The notes under the pieces were generated by a model. The model saw only the letters and a program-made list of their open reading frames with translations, was not told the origin of the DNA and searched no databases. Both the position numbers and the translations under genes were made by a program. Below, in pieces: positions 1 through 11,371 of a stretch of 64,000 nucleotides of DNA. The DNA lies in NCBI GenBank assembly GCA_937920635.1, contig CAKZUE010000026.1, forward strand, positions 1-64,000, given 5' to 3'. The stretch's first letter is position 1. Each line of letters starts with the position of its first letter. This DNA is from an uncultured Bryobacteraceae bacterium (GTDB taxonomy: Bacteria > Acidobacteriota > Terriglobia > Bryobacterales > Bryobacteraceae).

Positions 1-140
1 AGATGGTGATGCCGGGCGACAACGTGTCGATCGAGGTGGAGCTGATCACGCCGGTGGCCATGGACAAGGGGTTGCGCTTCGCCATCCGCGAAGGCGGCCG
101 CACCGTCGGCGCCGGCACGGTGACCGAGATCTTTGAGTAA
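1..140 (+). CDS. tuf: Elongation factor Tu, C-terminal fragment
   Basis: Only the last 45 residues are in the window; the frame enters at base 3 and ends at TAA 138-140. The text includes [18 protein letters not shown] and ends with [14 protein letters not shown], the highly conserved domain III end of EF-Tu, the GTPase that delivers aminoacyl-tRNA to the ribosome. The 5' part lies upstream of the window. It is followed 51 bp later by rpsJ, the usual str-to-S10 operon junction. Identification is very secure; the only limit is the cut end. Confidence 0.97.
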   Translation, partial: MVMPGDNVSIEVELITPVAMDKGLRFAIREGGRTVGAGTVTEIFE

Positions 141-191
141 CAACCAGGCTGGGGGCGGCCGGCGCCGCGCCCCGGCGGGAACGGGAATGCG

Positions 192-518
192 ATGCTGACC
201 AAGCGAATCCGAATCAGGCTGAAGGCCTATGACCACCGGCTGCTCGATCAGAGCACGTCGGAGATCGTCGAGACGGCCAAACGCGCCGGCGCCCGCGTCG
301 CCGGCCCGATTCCGCTGCCGACGCAGCGCTCGGTTTATACGGTGAACCGCTCGCCGCACGTGGACAAGAAATCCCGCGAGCAGTTTGAAATCCGCACGCA
401 CAAGCGCCTGATCGACATCCTCGACCCGACGCAGGACACGGTGGATGCTCTGAGCCAGCTCGACCTCCCTGCCGGCGTCGATGTCGAGATCAAGGCGTAT
501 CACAAGGGAGCGAACTGA
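192..518 (+). CDS. rpsJ: 30S ribosomal protein S10
   Basis: A 108-residue protein, near the usual 102-105 of S10, beginning [20 protein letters not shown], the classic S10 start. It also carries the [14 protein letters not shown] segment typical of the family. S10 is a 30S head protein and, with NusB (encoded at 23909), part of the antitermination complex. It is the first gene of the S10 operon, 51 bp after tuf, with a purine-rich stretch (GGCGGGAACGGGA) before the ATG. Confidence 0.98.
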   Translation: MLTKRIRIRLKAYDHRLLDQSTSEIVETAKRAGARVAGPIPLPTQRSVYTVNRSPHVDKKSREQFEIRTHKRLIDILDPTQDTVDALSQLDLPAGVDVEIKAYHKGAN

Positions 519-614
519 GCCGGGCGCCCGCCGCCCAGCGGTGGGACGGTTCGACTGGAGAAGGCTCCCCGGCGGCCGAAGCCGGGGGGATGAGCAGTGA
601 AGGAATAGAGGGAT

Positions 615-1241
615 ATGAGCCCAGGAATCATCGGCAAGAAAATCGGGATGACCCAGGTGTTCCGGCCCGACGGCCAGGTCGTGCCCGTGACCCTGCTGAA
701 GGCGGGGCCGTGCGTCGTCGTGCAGCGCAAGACGCCGGCGCGCGACGGCTATGACGCCGTCCAGCTGGCGCTGATCGAAAAGGCGCGCAAGCCCAACAAG
801 CCGCAGGCCGGCCATCTGAAAAAGGCCGGCGTGGAAGGCGGCGCGCGCTTCCTGCGCGAGTTCCGCCTGAAGGGCGGCGCCGATCTGAAGCCGGGCGACC
901 GCGTGCTGGTGGACCAGTTCAAGCCGAAAGAGAAGGTGGACGTGACCGGCATCAGCAAGGGCCGCGGCTTTGCCGGCGTCGTCCGGCGGCACGGATTCGG
1001 CGGCGGCGACGCCACGCACGGCTCGATGTTCCACCGCGCTCCGGGCTCCATCGGCGCCTCCAGCTACCCCTCGCGCGTGTTCCCCGGAACGCGCATGGGC
1101 GGACAGATGGGCAATGCCCAGGTGACGGTGCGCAACCTTGAGGTGATCGACGTCGATCCCGAGGATCATGTCCTGATGGTCAAGGGGGCGGTGCCCGGAC
1201 CGAACGGCGGCTACGTCATCGTGCGCCGCGCCAAGAGGTAA
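615..1241 (+). CDS. rplC: 50S ribosomal protein L3
   Basis: A 208-residue L3, normal length. It opens with [15 protein letters not shown] and contains [20 protein letters not shown] followed by [10 protein letters not shown], the extended loop that reaches the peptidyl transferase centre and carries the glutamine methylated in many bacteria. It binds 23S rRNA domain VI and starts 50S assembly. It is the second gene of the S10 operon, 96 bp after rpsJ and 7 bp before rplD, with a GGAATAGAGGG purine run before the ATG. Confidence 0.98.
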   Translation: MSPGIIGKKIGMTQVFRPDGQVVPVTLLKAGPCVVVQRKTPARDGYDAVQLALIEKARKPNKPQAGHLKKAGVEGGARFLREFRLKGGADLKPGDRVLVDQFKPKEKVDVTGISKGRGFAGVVRRHGFGGGDATHGSMFHRAPGSIGASSYPSRVFPGTRMGGQMGNAQVTVRNLEVIDVDPEDHVLMVKGAVPGPNGGYVIVRRAKR

Positions 1242-1248
1242 GACTGCC

Positions 1249-1878
1249 ATGGCCAAGGTTGACGTCTTCGATCTGAACAACAACAAGGTGGGCGAGCTGG
1301 AACTGGCCGACGCCGTATTCGGCGCGCCCGTCAACGAGCACCTGCTGTACGAAAGCGTGCGCCATTACCTGGCCGGGCAGCGCAGCGGAACCGCCAAGAC
1401 CAAGGTCCGCCGCGAAGTGGCCGGCTCCGGCAAGAAGCTGTGGCGGCAGAAGGGCACGGGCCGGGCGCGCATGGGATCCATCCGCTCCCCGCTCTGGCGT
1501 CACGGCGGCACCACTCACGGCCCCGTGCCGCGCGACTACTCCTACCGGCTGAACCGCAAGATGGTGCTCGGCGCGCTGCGCTCCGCCCTGACGGCCAAGC
1601 TGCGCGACGGCGAACTGAAGGTTGTTGCGGGCTGGCCGCTGCCCGATCACAAGACCCGGACGATGGCCGAAGTGCTGCGCAAGCTCGAGACCGGCCGCAC
1701 CGTCCTGCTGGTCAGCACGCCGGAGGCGAACCGCAATCTCGAGCTGGGAAGCCGCAATCTGCCGGGGGTCAAGCTGGTGGCCACGCGCGACGTCACCACC
1801 TACGACCTGCTGGCTCACAAGACCGTTCTGTTAAGCGAGGCAGCCGCGAAGAAGCTGTCGGAGGCGCTGGCGCAATGA
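1249..1878 (+). CDS. rplD: 50S ribosomal protein L4
   Basis: A 209-residue L4, usual length. The conserved extended loop [19 protein letters not shown] (about residues 70-88) lines the nascent-peptide exit tunnel. In enterobacteria L4 represses its own operon; nothing in the sequence here shows whether that applies. Its TGA overlaps the ATG of rplW by three bases (ATGA), implying translational coupling. Confidence 0.98.
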   Translation: MAKVDVFDLNNNKVGELELADAVFGAPVNEHLLYESVRHYLAGQRSGTAKTKVRREVAGSGKKLWRQKGTGRARMGSIRSPLWRHGGTTHGPVPRDYSYRLNRKMVLGALRSALTAKLRDGELKVVAGWPLPDHKTRTMAEVLRKLETGRTVLLVSTPEANRNLELGSRNLPGVKLVATRDVTTYDLLAHKTVLLSEAAAKKLSEALAQ

Positions 1879-2162
1879 ACCTCTACAACGTGATCCTCCG
1901 CCCCATCATTACCGAAAAGGCCGTGGGCAAGAAAGAGGCCGAGCGGACCATCTGTTTCCAGGTGAAGCTCGATGCCACCAAGACCGACATCCGCACCGCC
2001 GTGGAGAAGCTGTTCAAGGTGAAGGTGGAAGACGTCCGCACGGCCACGTTCGAGGGCAAGCTGCGGCGGCGCGGCCGCTACTCCGGCTACGCCTCGGACT
2101 GGAAAAAGGCCTACGTCCGGCTCAAGCCGGGCGAGAAGATCCCCGAGTTTGCGGAGCTGTAG
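1875..2162 (+). CDS. rplW: 50S ribosomal protein L23
   Basis: A 95-residue L23. The start was set at the ATG that overlaps the rplD stop; a longer reading of this frame runs back inside rplD and is not supported. It begins [18 protein letters not shown] and includes [18 protein letters not shown], both typical. L23 sits at the exit of the peptide tunnel and is the docking site for trigger factor and SRP. It is 11 bp ahead of rplB. Confidence 0.97.
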   Translation: MNLYNVILRPIITEKAVGKKEAERTICFQVKLDATKTDIRTAVEKLFKVKVEDVRTATFEGKLRRRGRYSGYASDWKKAYVRLKPGEKIPEFAEL

Positions 2163-2173
2163 GGAGACCCGAG

Positions 2174-3004
<831 letters not shown>

Positions 3005-3025
3005 CGGGAGAGAGGCACAGGCACG

Positions 3026-3307
3026 ATGAGCCGTTCACTGAAAAAAGGGCCGTTCACCGATGGCCACCTGGCCGAGAAGGTCGCCGCGCTCAATGCAAAG
3101 AACGAGAAGAAGGTGATCCGCACCTGGTCGCGCCGCTCGACGATCCTGCCGGAGTTCGTCGGGCATACGCTGGCCGTGCACAATGGCAAGAAGTTCATCC
3201 CCGTTTACGTCACTGAAAACATGGTGGGCCACAAGCTTGGCGAGTTCTCTCCGACAAGGACTTTCAAGGGGCACGCCAACAAGGGCGACAAGGCCGGCAA
3301 GAGCTGA
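3026..3307 (+). CDS. rpsS: 30S ribosomal protein S19
   Basis: A 93-residue S19, standard length. It starts [15 protein letters not shown] and includes [20 protein letters not shown] and [15 protein letters not shown], all diagnostic. S19 binds 16S rRNA in the 30S head beside S13. A GGGAGAGAGG run precedes the ATG. It is 36 bp upstream of rplV. Confidence 0.98.
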   Translation: MSRSLKKGPFTDGHLAEKVAALNAKNEKKVIRTWSRRSTILPEFVGHTLAVHNGKKFIPVYVTENMVGHKLGEFSPTRTFKGHANKGDKAGKS

Positions 3308-3343
3308 GGCCGGCGGCACGGGACAGGGAAAGGAACAGGGAAG

Positions 3344-3706
3344 ATGATCGCGAAAGCGGAAGCCAGAATGGTGAGGACGTCGCCGCAAAAGGCGCGGCTT
3401 GTCGTCGACCTGATCCGTGGCAGGAAGGCCGGCGACGCCATCACGATCCTCCGCACCACGAACAAGCGCGCCGCGCCGATGGTGGAGAAGGTGCTGCGCT
3501 CGGCCATCGCCAACGCCGAAGACCGCGACAACGAGATCGACGTCGACGAGTTGTTCGTAGTCGAGGCCTATGTCAATGAAGGGCCGCGGATGAAGAGGAT
3601 CCGGCCCGCGCCGATGGGACGCGCCTACCGCTACCAGCGCCGGCTCGCCCACATCGTCGTCAAGGTCGGCCCGCGCGGCGGGCAGCCGCAGGCGGAGAAG
3701 GAATAG
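3344..3706 (+). CDS. rplV: 50S ribosomal protein L22
   Basis: A 120-residue L22, slightly longer than the usual 110-115. It has the [17 protein letters not shown] motif near the N-terminus and the hairpin region [18 protein letters not shown], which lines the exit tunnel and is the site of macrolide-resistance changes in other bacteria. It ends 1 bp before the rpsC ATG, so the two are likely translated together. The RBS is AGGGAAGATG just upstream. Confidence 0.98.
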   Translation: MIAKAEARMVRTSPQKARLVVDLIRGRKAGDAITILRTTNKRAAPMVEKVLRSAIANAEDRDNEIDVDELFVVEAYVNEGPRMKRIRPAPMGRAYRYQRRLAHIVVKVGPRGGQPQAEKE

Positions 3707-3707
3707 C

Positions 3708-4529
<822 letters not shown>

Positions 4530-4568
4530 GCCGCGCTGGAAAATGACTGAGCAGGGAGTGATCGACCC

Positions 4569-4988
4569 ATGTTGATGCCGAAGAAAGTCAAGTACCGCAA
4601 GCAGCAGCGCGGCCGCCGCAAAGGCAAGGCCTGGCGCGGCTCCACGATCGCCTTCGGCGAATTCGGGCTGAAGGCCCTTGGGCCGGCCTGGGTCACCGGA
4701 CGGCAGATCGAGGCCGCCCGCATTGCCATGACCCGTTTTGTGAAGCGCGGCGGCAAGGTCTGGATCCGTCTGTTCCCGGACAAGCCCATCACCAAGAAGC
4801 CTGCGGAAACCCGCATGGGCAAGGGCAAGGGAGCGCCGGAAGAGTGGGTGGCAGTCGTGCGCCCTGGCAAGATTCTGTTCGAGATGGAAGGCGTGCCGCA
4901 GGAGACGGCCGCCGAGGCGATGCGCCTGGCCGCGATGAAGCTGCCCGTGCGCACCAAGTTCGTCGTCCGGCAGGAGACCGACGCCTGA
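4569..4988 (+). CDS. rplP: 50S ribosomal protein L16
   Basis: A 139-residue L16, normal length, starting [16 protein letters not shown], which fixes the first ATG as the start because this N-terminus is conserved in the family. [19 protein letters not shown] and the segment around [12 protein letters not shown] are characteristic. L16 organizes the A-site of the 50S subunit. A GAGCAGGGAG purine run lies ahead of it; rpmC follows after 25 bp. Confidence 0.98.
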   Translation: MLMPKKVKYRKQQRGRRKGKAWRGSTIAFGEFGLKALGPAWVTGRQIEAARIAMTRFVKRGGKVWIRLFPDKPITKKPAETRMGKGKGAPEEWVAVVRPGKILFEMEGVPQETAAEAMRLAAMKLPVRTKFVVRQETDA

Positions 4989-5013
4989 GCCGGCGCGAGA
5001 TCGGGATGAAACC

Positions 5014-5220
5014 ATGAAGGCCGACAAGATTCGAGAGCTGGATTTGAAGGAGCTGGACGTGAAGCTCCATGAAATCGACGAGCAGATGTTCCACCTGCGC
5101 CTCCAGATGTCGCTGGGCCAGATGGACGGGCTCAAGAAGTACCGGGAGCTCCGGAAGGACAAGGCGCGCATCCTCACCGTGCGGCGCGAGCGGGAATTGA
5201 AGACAGCGGAGGCGAAGTAA
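5014..5220 (+). CDS. rpmC: 50S ribosomal protein L29
   Basis: A 68-residue, mostly helical L29. The pattern [19 protein letters not shown], then the [20 protein letters not shown] segment and a basic, lysine-containing end match the two-helix hairpin of the family. It binds near the exit tunnel next to L23. It lies 4 bp ahead of rpsQ in canonical order. Confidence 0.96.
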   Translation: MKADKIRELDLKELDVKLHEIDEQMFHLRLQMSLGQMDGLKKYRELRKDKARILTVRRERELKTAEAK

Positions 5221-5224
5221 CCCA

Positions 5225-5521
5225 ATGGCGGAAACACCCGTAAAGCGCAGGAACGAGAAGGTGGGCGAGGTGGTCTCGGCCAAGATGGCCAAGACGATCG
5301 TCGTCGAGGTGACGCGCCGCGTGCCCCACCCGCTGTACAAACGGATTGTCACCCGGCGGAAGAAGTTTTACGCCCACGACGAGGCGGGCGCGGCGCGCCC
5401 GGGCGACGTGGTGCGGATTGTCGAAAGCCGTCCCCTGAGCCGGCTGAAGCGCTGGACGCTGGCCGAGGTGGTGCGGCGCGCCGCCGACACGGGCGTCGCC
5501 CAGTTGGCCGACGAGCAATAA
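5225..5521 (+). CDS. rpsQ: 30S ribosomal protein S17
   Basis: A 98-residue S17 (usual 80-90). The OB-fold signature is clear: GEVVSAKMAKTIVVEVTRR, HPLYKRIVTRRKKFYAHDE, and PGDVVRIVESRPLSRLKRW. The C-terminal 15 residues are an extra tail beyond the typical fold. It is a primary 16S rRNA-binding protein and the last gene of the classical S10 operon; rplN begins 42 bp later. Confidence 0.97.
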   Translation: MAETPVKRRNEKVGEVVSAKMAKTIVVEVTRRVPHPLYKRIVTRRKKFYAHDEAGAARPGDVVRIVESRPLSRLKRWTLAEVVRRAADTGVAQLADEQ

Positions 5522-5563
5522 GCGGGACGGAGAACTGACAAGGCTTAGGACGAGGACACTGCC

Positions 5564-5932
5564 ATGATCGGAATGAGAACGATGCTCGAGGTCGCCGACA
5601 ACAGCGGCGCCCGGAAGCTCATGTGTATCCTGCCCCGCGGCGGCGACAAGGGCCTTCAGGCCGGCCTGGGCGACATTGTCACGGCCAGCGTCAAGGAGGC
5701 CGCGCCCGACTCCAATATCAAGAAGGGCAAGGTCGTCAAGTGCGTCATCGTGCGGATGCGGAAAGAGACGCGCCGCAAGGACGGCACCTACATCCGCTTC
5801 GACTCCAATGCCGCCGTGCTCGTCAACGATCTTGGCGAGCCCATCGGAACGCGCGTGTTCGGGCCCGTCGCCCGCGAGTTGCGCGACAAGCGCTTCATGA
5901 AGATCGTATCGCTTGCTCCGGAGGTGATCTGA
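5564..5932 (+). CDS. rplN: 50S ribosomal protein L14
   Basis: A 122-residue L14, exactly the family length. It begins [20 protein letters not shown] and ends [18 protein letters not shown], both near-invariant. L14 forms the intersubunit bridge with h14 of 16S rRNA. It is the first gene of the spc group and ends 1 bp before the rplX ATG. Confidence 0.98.
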   Translation: MIGMRTMLEVADNSGARKLMCILPRGGDKGLQAGLGDIVTASVKEAAPDSNIKKGKVVKCVIVRMRKETRRKDGTYIRFDSNAAVLVNDLGEPIGTRVFGPVARELRDKRFMKIVSLAPEVI

Positions 5933-5933
5933 C

Positions 5934-6311
5934 ATGGCCGGCCGTCTTGCCAACAGGCACAACGAACCCCGGAAGCCCCTGCGGATCCGCATCCGCAAGA
6001 ACGACGTGGTGAAGGTCATCAGCGGCCGCGACAAGGGCAAGGTCGGCCGCGTTCTGGAAGTCAACCGCCAGACGGGCCGCCTCCTGGTCGAGGGCGTGAT
6101 GATGGTGAAGAAGCACGTCCGCCCCAATCCGGCGCGCGGCATCAAGGGCGGCATCGCCGAGCGCGAAAGCCCCATCCACGTTTCCAACGTGATGATCGTC
6201 ACCAGCGACGGCAAGGCCTCGCGCATCGGCACCCGCACCGAGACCGTCGGCGGCAAGCCGCGCCGTGTCCGCGTGGCGGTGAAGACCGGCGAGATCCTCG
6301 ACAAGAAATAG
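5934..6311 (+). CDS. rplX: 50S ribosomal protein L24
   Basis: A 125-residue L24, about 20 longer than usual because of an N-terminal extension ([15 protein letters not shown]) before the conserved [22 protein letters not shown] motif. Also typical are [15 protein letters not shown] and [13 protein letters not shown]24 is an assembly initiator that binds the 5' end of 23S rRNA. The start is held by the 1-bp spacing after rplN and a GGAGGTGATC run inside the rplN end. Confidence 0.96.
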   Translation: MAGRLANRHNEPRKPLRIRIRKNDVVKVISGRDKGKVGRVLEVNRQTGRLLVEGVMMVKKHVRPNPARGIKGGIAERESPIHVSNVMIVTSDGKASRIGTRTETVGGKPRRVRVAVKTGEILDKK

Positions 6312-6343
6312 GAAGCCGGGCAATTGCACGAGAGGAACAGACA

Positions 6344-6889
6344 ATGAAGGCGAGACTCAGGGAGCGTTACCAGAAGTCGGTGGTCCCGGCGCTGATGAAA
6401 GAGTTCGGCTACACCAACATCATGTCGGTGCCGAAGATCGAAAAAGTCACCGTCAACATCGGCCTGGGCGAAGCCACGCAGAACCCGAAGCTGATGGACG
6501 GCGCCGTGCAGGAGCTGGCGCAGATCACCGGGCAGAAGCCTGTTGTCACCAAGGCGCGCAAGTCCGTGGCCGCCTTCAAGCTCCGCGAGGGCATGTCGAT
6601 CGGCTGCATGGTGACGCTGCGCGGCGACCGGATGTACGAGTTCCTCGACCGGCTGATGAACGTCTCGCTGCCGCGCGTGCGCGACTTCCGGGGCGTGAGC
6701 ACCCGCAGCTTCGACGGCCGCGGCAATTATACGCTCGGCCTGCGCGACCAGTTCATTTTCCCGGAAATTTCTTACGAAAAAGTGGAAAAAGTGAAGGGCA
6801 TGAACATCTGCATCACGACGACGGCCAGGACCGACGCCGAGGCGATGGCTTTGCTGAAGCACCTCGGCATGCCGTTCCGTCAGAACTGA
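6344..6889 (+). CDS. rplE: 50S ribosomal protein L5
   Basis: A 181-residue L5 of normal length. Recognizable parts are the N-terminal [31 protein letters not shown], and [18 protein letters not shown] followed by EQ-type end [18 protein letters not shown]5 binds 5S rRNA and contacts P-site tRNA. An AGAGGAACAG purine run precedes the ATG. Confidence 0.98.
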   Translation: MKARLRERYQKSVVPALMKEFGYTNIMSVPKIEKVTVNIGLGEATQNPKLMDGAVQELAQITGQKPVVTKARKSVAAFKLREGMSIGCMVTLRGDRMYEFLDRLMNVSLPRVRDFRGVSTRSFDGRGNYTLGLRDQFIFPEISYEKVEKVKGMNICITTTARTDAEAMALLKHLGMPFRQN

Positions 6890-6924
6890 GCGGGTGGAAA
6901 GAGAGCAAGAGGCACTGACCCGAC

Positions 6925-7152
6925 ATGGCAACGACAGCAAAGATCGCCAGGGATCTGAAGCTCAAGGAGAAGATCCAGCAGGAGCGGGGCAAAGGCGTGA
7001 AGACGCCGAAGATCGCCGTCCGTTTCCGCAACCGCTGCAAGCGGTGCGGCCGGCCGCGCGGCTATCTGCGCAAGTTCCAGCTTTGCCGCATCTGCTTCCG
7101 CCAGCTCGCCCTCGCTGGGGAAATTCCCGGCGTCACCAAGGCGAGCTGGTAG
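6925..7152 (+). CDS. rpsN: 30S ribosomal protein S14, zinc-binding type
   Basis: A 75-residue S14 of the zinc-containing (type Z) class: CKRC and CRIC pairs in [19 protein letters not shown] bind one zinc, and the end GVTKASW is invariant. Zinc-type S14 is usually 61 residues; here an N-terminal extension of about 14 residues ([14 protein letters not shown]) is present. Some bacteria hold a second, zinc-free S14 for zinc shortage; none is seen in this window. Position between rplE and rpsH is canonical. Confidence 0.96.
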   Translation: MATTAKIARDLKLKEKIQQERGKGVKTPKIAVRFRNRCKRCGRPRGYLRKFQLCRICFRQLALAGEIPGVTKASW

Positions 7153-7252
7153 GCAGGGGCCGATTCTGGCGCAGCAGCGCGGCCGGCCGGGCCGCGTCTG
7201 AGCACGCCAAACCGAGGGCAATCGAAAAAGGTCTTGAGGAAGAACGTCTGAT

Positions 7253-7648
<396 letters not shown>

Positions 7649-7710
7649 GTCGCAATCGGGTTCAAGTCTGGAAATCCACAGGTTTCCTGGAAAGCGGACT
7701 GGAGTCAACA

Positions 7711-8247
7711 ATGTCGAGAGTTGGTAAGAAACCGATCCCGCTGCCGGCGGGTGTGAAGGTGCAGATCGGCGAAGAACTGGTGGTGGAAGGCCCGAAGGGC
7801 AAGCTCACGGTTCCGGTTCCCGCCGGCATCCGCATCGAGAAGAACGACGGGACGCTGGAAGTGAAGCGCGACGGCGACCAGTACGCCGCCCTGCACGGGC
7901 TGACGCGCGCGCTGGCGGCCAACGCCGTCACCGGCGTCAGCCAGGGCTTCACGCGCGAGCTGGACATCGTCGGCATCGGCTACCGCGCCGAGGCCAAGGG
8001 CAACGTCCTCGTGTTCAGCCTGGGCTACTCGCACCCGATCGAGTTCCTCATGCCGCCTGGCGTGGATTGCAAAGTGGACAAGAACACCCACATCGTTCTC
8101 AGCGGCATCGACAAGCAACTGCTGGGGCAGGTGGCGGCCAACATCCGCAGCCTGCGTCCGCCGGAGCCGTACAAGCAGAAGGGCATCCGCTACACCGGCG
8201 AGGTCCTGCGCAAGAAGGTCGGCAAGACCGGCGCGGGCGGCAAGTAA
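7711..8247 (+). CDS. rplF: 50S ribosomal protein L6
   Basis: A 178-residue L6, standard. It begins [18 protein letters not shown] and has the family signature [19 protein letters not shown] near its C-terminus. Two tandem similar domains interact with the 23S sarcin-ricin loop. It follows rpsH by 62 bp and precedes rplR by 21 bp. Confidence 0.98.
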   Translation: MSRVGKKPIPLPAGVKVQIGEELVVEGPKGKLTVPVPAGIRIEKNDGTLEVKRDGDQYAALHGLTRALAANAVTGVSQGFTRELDIVGIGYRAEAKGNVLVFSLGYSHPIEFLMPPGVDCKVDKNTHIVLSGIDKQLLGQVAANIRSLRPPEPYKQKGIRYTGEVLRKKVGKTGAGGK

Positions 8248-8268
8248 GGGCGGAGTTGAGGTAGCAAC

Positions 8269-8628
8269 ATGAAGCGCTCAATCGACAAAGACGCACGCCG
8301 CCGGCGGATCCATGTGCGCATCCGGCGGAAAGTGAAGGGGACGCCGGAGCGGCCCCGGCTGGCGGTCTTCCGCAGCCTCAAGCACATTTACGCGCAGATC
8401 ATCGACGACCGGGCGGGCCGCACTCTGGTGTCGGCCTCCAGCAACGAAAAAGGCGCGTCCTCGAGCGGCGGCAACGTCGCCGGCGCGCGCGAAGTAGGGC
8501 GGCTGGTCGCCGAGCGCGCCCGCGAGAAAGGCATTACCCGCGTCGTTTTCGACCGCGGCGGCTTCATCTACCACGGCCGGATCAAGGCCCTGGCCGACGC
8601 CGCGCGGGAAGCGGGCCTGGAGTTCTGA
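8269..8628 (+). CDS. rplR: 50S ribosomal protein L18
   Basis: A 119-residue L18, standard. It has the arginine-rich N-terminus ([20 protein letters not shown]), [20 protein letters not shown] and [20 protein letters not shown]. It binds 5S rRNA with L5. It ends 1 bp before rpsE. GGAGTTGAGG lies before the ATG. Confidence 0.98.
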   Translation: MKRSIDKDARRRRIHVRIRRKVKGTPERPRLAVFRSLKHIYAQIIDDRAGRTLVSASSNEKGASSSGGNVAGAREVGRLVAERAREKGITRVVFDRGGFIYHGRIKALADAAREAGLEF

Positions 8629-8629
8629 C

Positions 8630-9142
8630 ATGACACCGAACCGCGTCAAACGCATCGACCCGAAGACGCTCAACCTGAAAGAGCAGGTGGTGAGCATCAA
8701 CCGCGTCACCAAGGTGGTGAAGGGCGGCAAGAACCTCAGCTTTTCTGCGCTCGTGGTCGTCGGCGACGCCGACCAGAAGGTCGTCGGCTACGGCAAGGGC
8801 AAGGCGAGGGAAGTGCCCGCCGCCATCAAGAAGGCCATCGAGGCCGCCAAGAAGAATCTGCGCCAGGTGAATACGCTCGGCAACACCATCCCGCACCTTT
8901 CTCTCGGCCGCTTCGGTTCCGGCGCCGTCCTTCTGAAGCCCGCCCCCGAGGGCACCGGCGTCATCGCCGGCGGCCCGGTGCGCGCCGTCATCGAAGCCGC
9001 GGGCATCCGCAACGTGCTCACCAAATCGCTCGGCACCACCAACCCGCATAACGTCGTCAAGGCGACCATCCACGCGCTCGACCAGCTCCGCAGCAAGGCG
9101 GAGGTGGCCGTCCTGCGCGGCATCCAACCGGAGAACCTGTAG
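8630..9142 (+). CDS. rpsE: 30S ribosomal protein S5
   Basis: A 170-residue S5. Signature blocks are [39 protein letters not shown] and [21 protein letters not shown]5 affects decoding accuracy and mRNA unwinding at the 30S entry site. It ends 1 bp before the rpmD ATG. The stretch following the conserved S5 core ([20 protein letters not shown]) is also typical. Confidence 0.98.
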   Translation: MTPNRVKRIDPKTLNLKEQVVSINRVTKVVKGGKNLSFSALVVVGDADQKVVGYGKGKAREVPAAIKKAIEAAKKNLRQVNTLGNTIPHLSLGRFGSGAVLLKPAPEGTGVIAGGPVRAVIEAAGIRNVLTKSLGTTNPHNVVKATIHALDQLRSKAEVAVLRGIQPENL

Positions 9143-9143
9143 C

Positions 9144-9350
9144 ATGGCAGAGGCGACCGTCAAGATCCGGCTCAAGGGCAGCCCCATCGGCGCCCACCCC
9201 AACCACAAGAAGATCGTCCGCGCTCTCGGTTTGCGCAAGCTCAACCAGGTCGTGGAGAAGCCCGACACGCCGGGCTTCCGCGGCATGGTGGCCAAGGCGC
9301 CCCATCTGCTGGAAATTGTCGGCGGCGCCGCGGCGGAAAGGAAGCAGTGA
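9144..9350 (+). CDS. rpmD: 50S ribosomal protein L30
   Basis: A 68-residue L30, slightly above the usual 60. It contains VKIRLKGSPIGAHPNHKKI and ALGLRKLNQVVEKPDTPGFRG split in two, the family's core. It has the canonical place between rpsE and rplO and its TGA overlaps the start codon of rplO. Confidence 0.96.
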   Translation: MAEATVKIRLKGSPIGAHPNHKKIVRALGLRKLNQVVEKPDTPGFRGMVAKAPHLLEIVGGAAAERKQ

Positions 9351-9838
9351 TGGATCTCAGCAGCCTGAAGCCCCCCAAGGGACAAGTCAAGCAGCAGCGC
9401 CGCGTCGGCCGCGGCATGGGCTCCGGCCGCGGCAAGTACTCCGGCCGCGGCGCCAAGGGCCAGAAGTCAATCAGCGGCTACGGGCACATGCGCGGCTTCG
9501 AAGGCGGCCAGATGCCGCTGCACCGCCGCCTGCCGAAGCGCGGCTTCTCCAACGAGCCGTTCAAGAAGCACTTCGCCGTGATCAACGTCGGCCAGCTCGA
9601 CAAACTCGAGGGCGATACGTTCACGCCCGAGTCGCTCGCCGCCGCGGGCGTTGTCAAGAAGCTCGGCGACGGGCTGAAGGTGCTTGGCAACGGCGAGCTC
9701 ACCCGTAAGGTCTCTGTCACCGCGCACCTGTTCTCCGAAACCGCCCTGCAAAAGATCCAGGCCGCCGGCGGCACAGCCACGGCGCTCGGCCTGCGGCAAC
9801 GCGGTCCGAAGGAAGAAGAAGAGAAAGAGAAGAAGTAG
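9350..9838 (+). CDS. rplO: 50S ribosomal protein L15
   Basis: 162 residues from the ATG at 9350, which shares one base with the rpmD stop (TGATG); a GTG three bases earlier is possible but adds only one residue. It shows MDLSSLKPPKGQVKQQRRVG, GRGAKGQKSISGYGHMRGFE and GGQMPLHRRLPKRGF. L15 is a late 50S assembly protein. The last 15 residues are a Glu/Lys tail (PKEEEEKEKK) not usual in the family. GGAAAGGAAG is the RBS. Confidence 0.96.
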   Translation: MDLSSLKPPKGQVKQQRRVGRGMGSGRGKYSGRGAKGQKSISGYGHMRGFEGGQMPLHRRLPKRGFSNEPFKKHFAVINVGQLDKLEGDTFTPESLAAAGVVKKLGDGLKVLGNGELTRKVSVTAHLFSETALQKIQAAGGTATALGLRQRGPKEEEEKEKK

Positions 9839-9892
9839 TCATCGCCCGCCGGCCCGGCGCCGCGCGCGGGGCGGGGAAGAGTCGATCGAGCC

Positions 9893-11296
9893 ATGCAGAA
9901 ATTCTTCGAAGCTTTGGCCAATGTGTTCCGGATTCCGGATCTGCGCCAGCGGGTCCTCTTTACTCTCGGACTGCTGGCCGTCTACCGTCTGGGCGCGGCC
10001 ATTCCCATTCCGGGCGTCGACGCCATCCGGTTCGAGGAGTTTTTCCGCCGGAATCAGGGCACGCTGTTCGGCTTCCTCGACCTCTTTTCCGGCGGCCAGT
10101 TCCGCCGGCTGACGATCTTCGCCCTGGGCATCATGCCCTACATCACGGCGTCGATCGTTCTCCAATTGCTCACGGTGGTCGTTCCCACGCTGGCGAAACT
10201 CCAGAAGGAAGGCGAGCTTGGGCGGCGCAAGATCACGCAGTGGACGCGGTATCTCACCGTCGGCCTGTCGCTCATGCAGTCGCTTTTCATCGCCACGGCG
10301 CTCCAGCGGCAGGGCGACTTCGTGCTCAACCCGGGGTTCGGCTTCATCGCCCTCACCATGCTGACGCTGACCACGGGCACCGCCTTCATCATGTGGCTGG
10401 GCGAGCAGATCACCGAGCGCGGCATCGGCAACGGCATGTCGCTGATCATCTTCGCCGGCATCGTGGCCGGGCTGCCGGCGGCCATCGCCAACATCTACCA
10501 GAACACCTTCGTCACCAACGTCTGGAACCCGCTCCAGCTCATCATCATCCTGGCGATCATGGTGTTCGTGGTGGCTTTCATCGTGCTGGTGGAGCGAGGC
10601 GAGCGCCGCATCCCCGTGCAGTACGCCAAGCGGGTCGTTGGGCGCCGCATGATGGGCGGCCAGTCCACGCACATGCCGCTGAAGGTCAATGCCGGCGGCG
10701 TCATTCCCATCATCTTCGCCTCTTCGCTGCTGGCCTTCCCGCTGACGCTCCAGGGCATTCCCTTCATTGCGAACAACAAGTGGCTGTCCGGCTTTTTCGG
10801 CTCCATCCGCAGCGGCGAGCCGCTCTATGTCCTGTTGTTCATCACGCTGATCATTTTCTTCTCGTTCTTCTACGTCAGCATCATCTTCAATCCCAATGAA
10901 GCGGCCGACAATATGCGCAAGTACGGCGGCTTCATCCCGGGCATCCGTCCGGGGCGCAACACGGCGGAATACATCAACCGGATCCTGACGAGGATCACGG
11001 TCGTCGGCGGCCTGTATCTGGCGATGCTGGCGCTGATCCCGGAGATCATGATCGGCGGCTTGAAGCTCCAGCACCTGCCCCCGGCGGCGCTCGGCAACTG
11101 GATCGACGCCAATTTCCCGCGCTGGCTGCTGGACGGGCTTGGCGTGACGTTTTATTTTGGCGGCACTTCGCTGCTGATCGTGGTCGGCGTGGCGATGGAC
11201 ACGGTGAATCAGGTGGAGGCGCAGCTCATCATGCGCCACTACGACGGTTTCACGCCGCGCTCGGGCAGAATCCGCGGCCGGCGCAGCTCGTTCTGA
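9893..11296 (+). CDS. secY: Protein translocase subunit SecY
   Basis: A 467-residue, ten-helix membrane protein. It starts with the FRIPDLRQRVLFTLGLLAVYR first segment typical of SecY and contains GRRMMGGQSTHMPLKVNAGG in the C5/C6 loop region that touches the ribosome, followed by the GVIPIIFASS helix. The end, MRHYDGFTPRSGRIRGRRSSF, matches family tails. SecY is the channel through which unfolded proteins cross or enter the inner membrane. It follows rplO by 54 bp in the spc order. Confidence 0.98.
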   Translation: MQKFFEALANVFRIPDLRQRVLFTLGLLAVYRLGAAIPIPGVDAIRFEEFFRRNQGTLFGFLDLFSGGQFRRLTIFALGIMPYITASIVLQLLTVVVPTLAKLQKEGELGRRKITQWTRYLTVGLSLMQSLFIATALQRQGDFVLNPGFGFIALTMLTLTTGTAFIMWLGEQITERGIGNGMSLIIFAGIVAGLPAAIANIYQNTFVTNVWNPLQLIIILAIMVFVVAFIVLVERGERRIPVQYAKRVVGRRMMGGQSTHMPLKVNAGGVIPIIFASSLLAFPLTLQGIPFIANNKWLSGFFGSIRSGEPLYVLLFITLIIFFSFFYVSIIFNPNEAADNMRKYGGFIPGIRPGRNTAEYINRILTRITVVGGLYLAMLALIPEIMIGGLKLQHLPPAALGNWIDANFPRWLLDGLGVTFYFGGTSLLIVVGVAMDTVNQVEAQLIMRHYDGFTPRSGRIRGRRSSF

Positions 11297-11371
11297 CGAT
11301 GGCATTGCAGGAGGCTGGTCCTCCAGGTTCGAGGACCGCGGCCGCGCCGCCCCGGGCGGAGTGAGCCGCCG

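Noticed and set aside
7153-7252. The 100-bp gap between rpsN and rpsH as a regulatory leader
   Set aside because: No clear hairpin or motif was found; only a plausible RBS is present.
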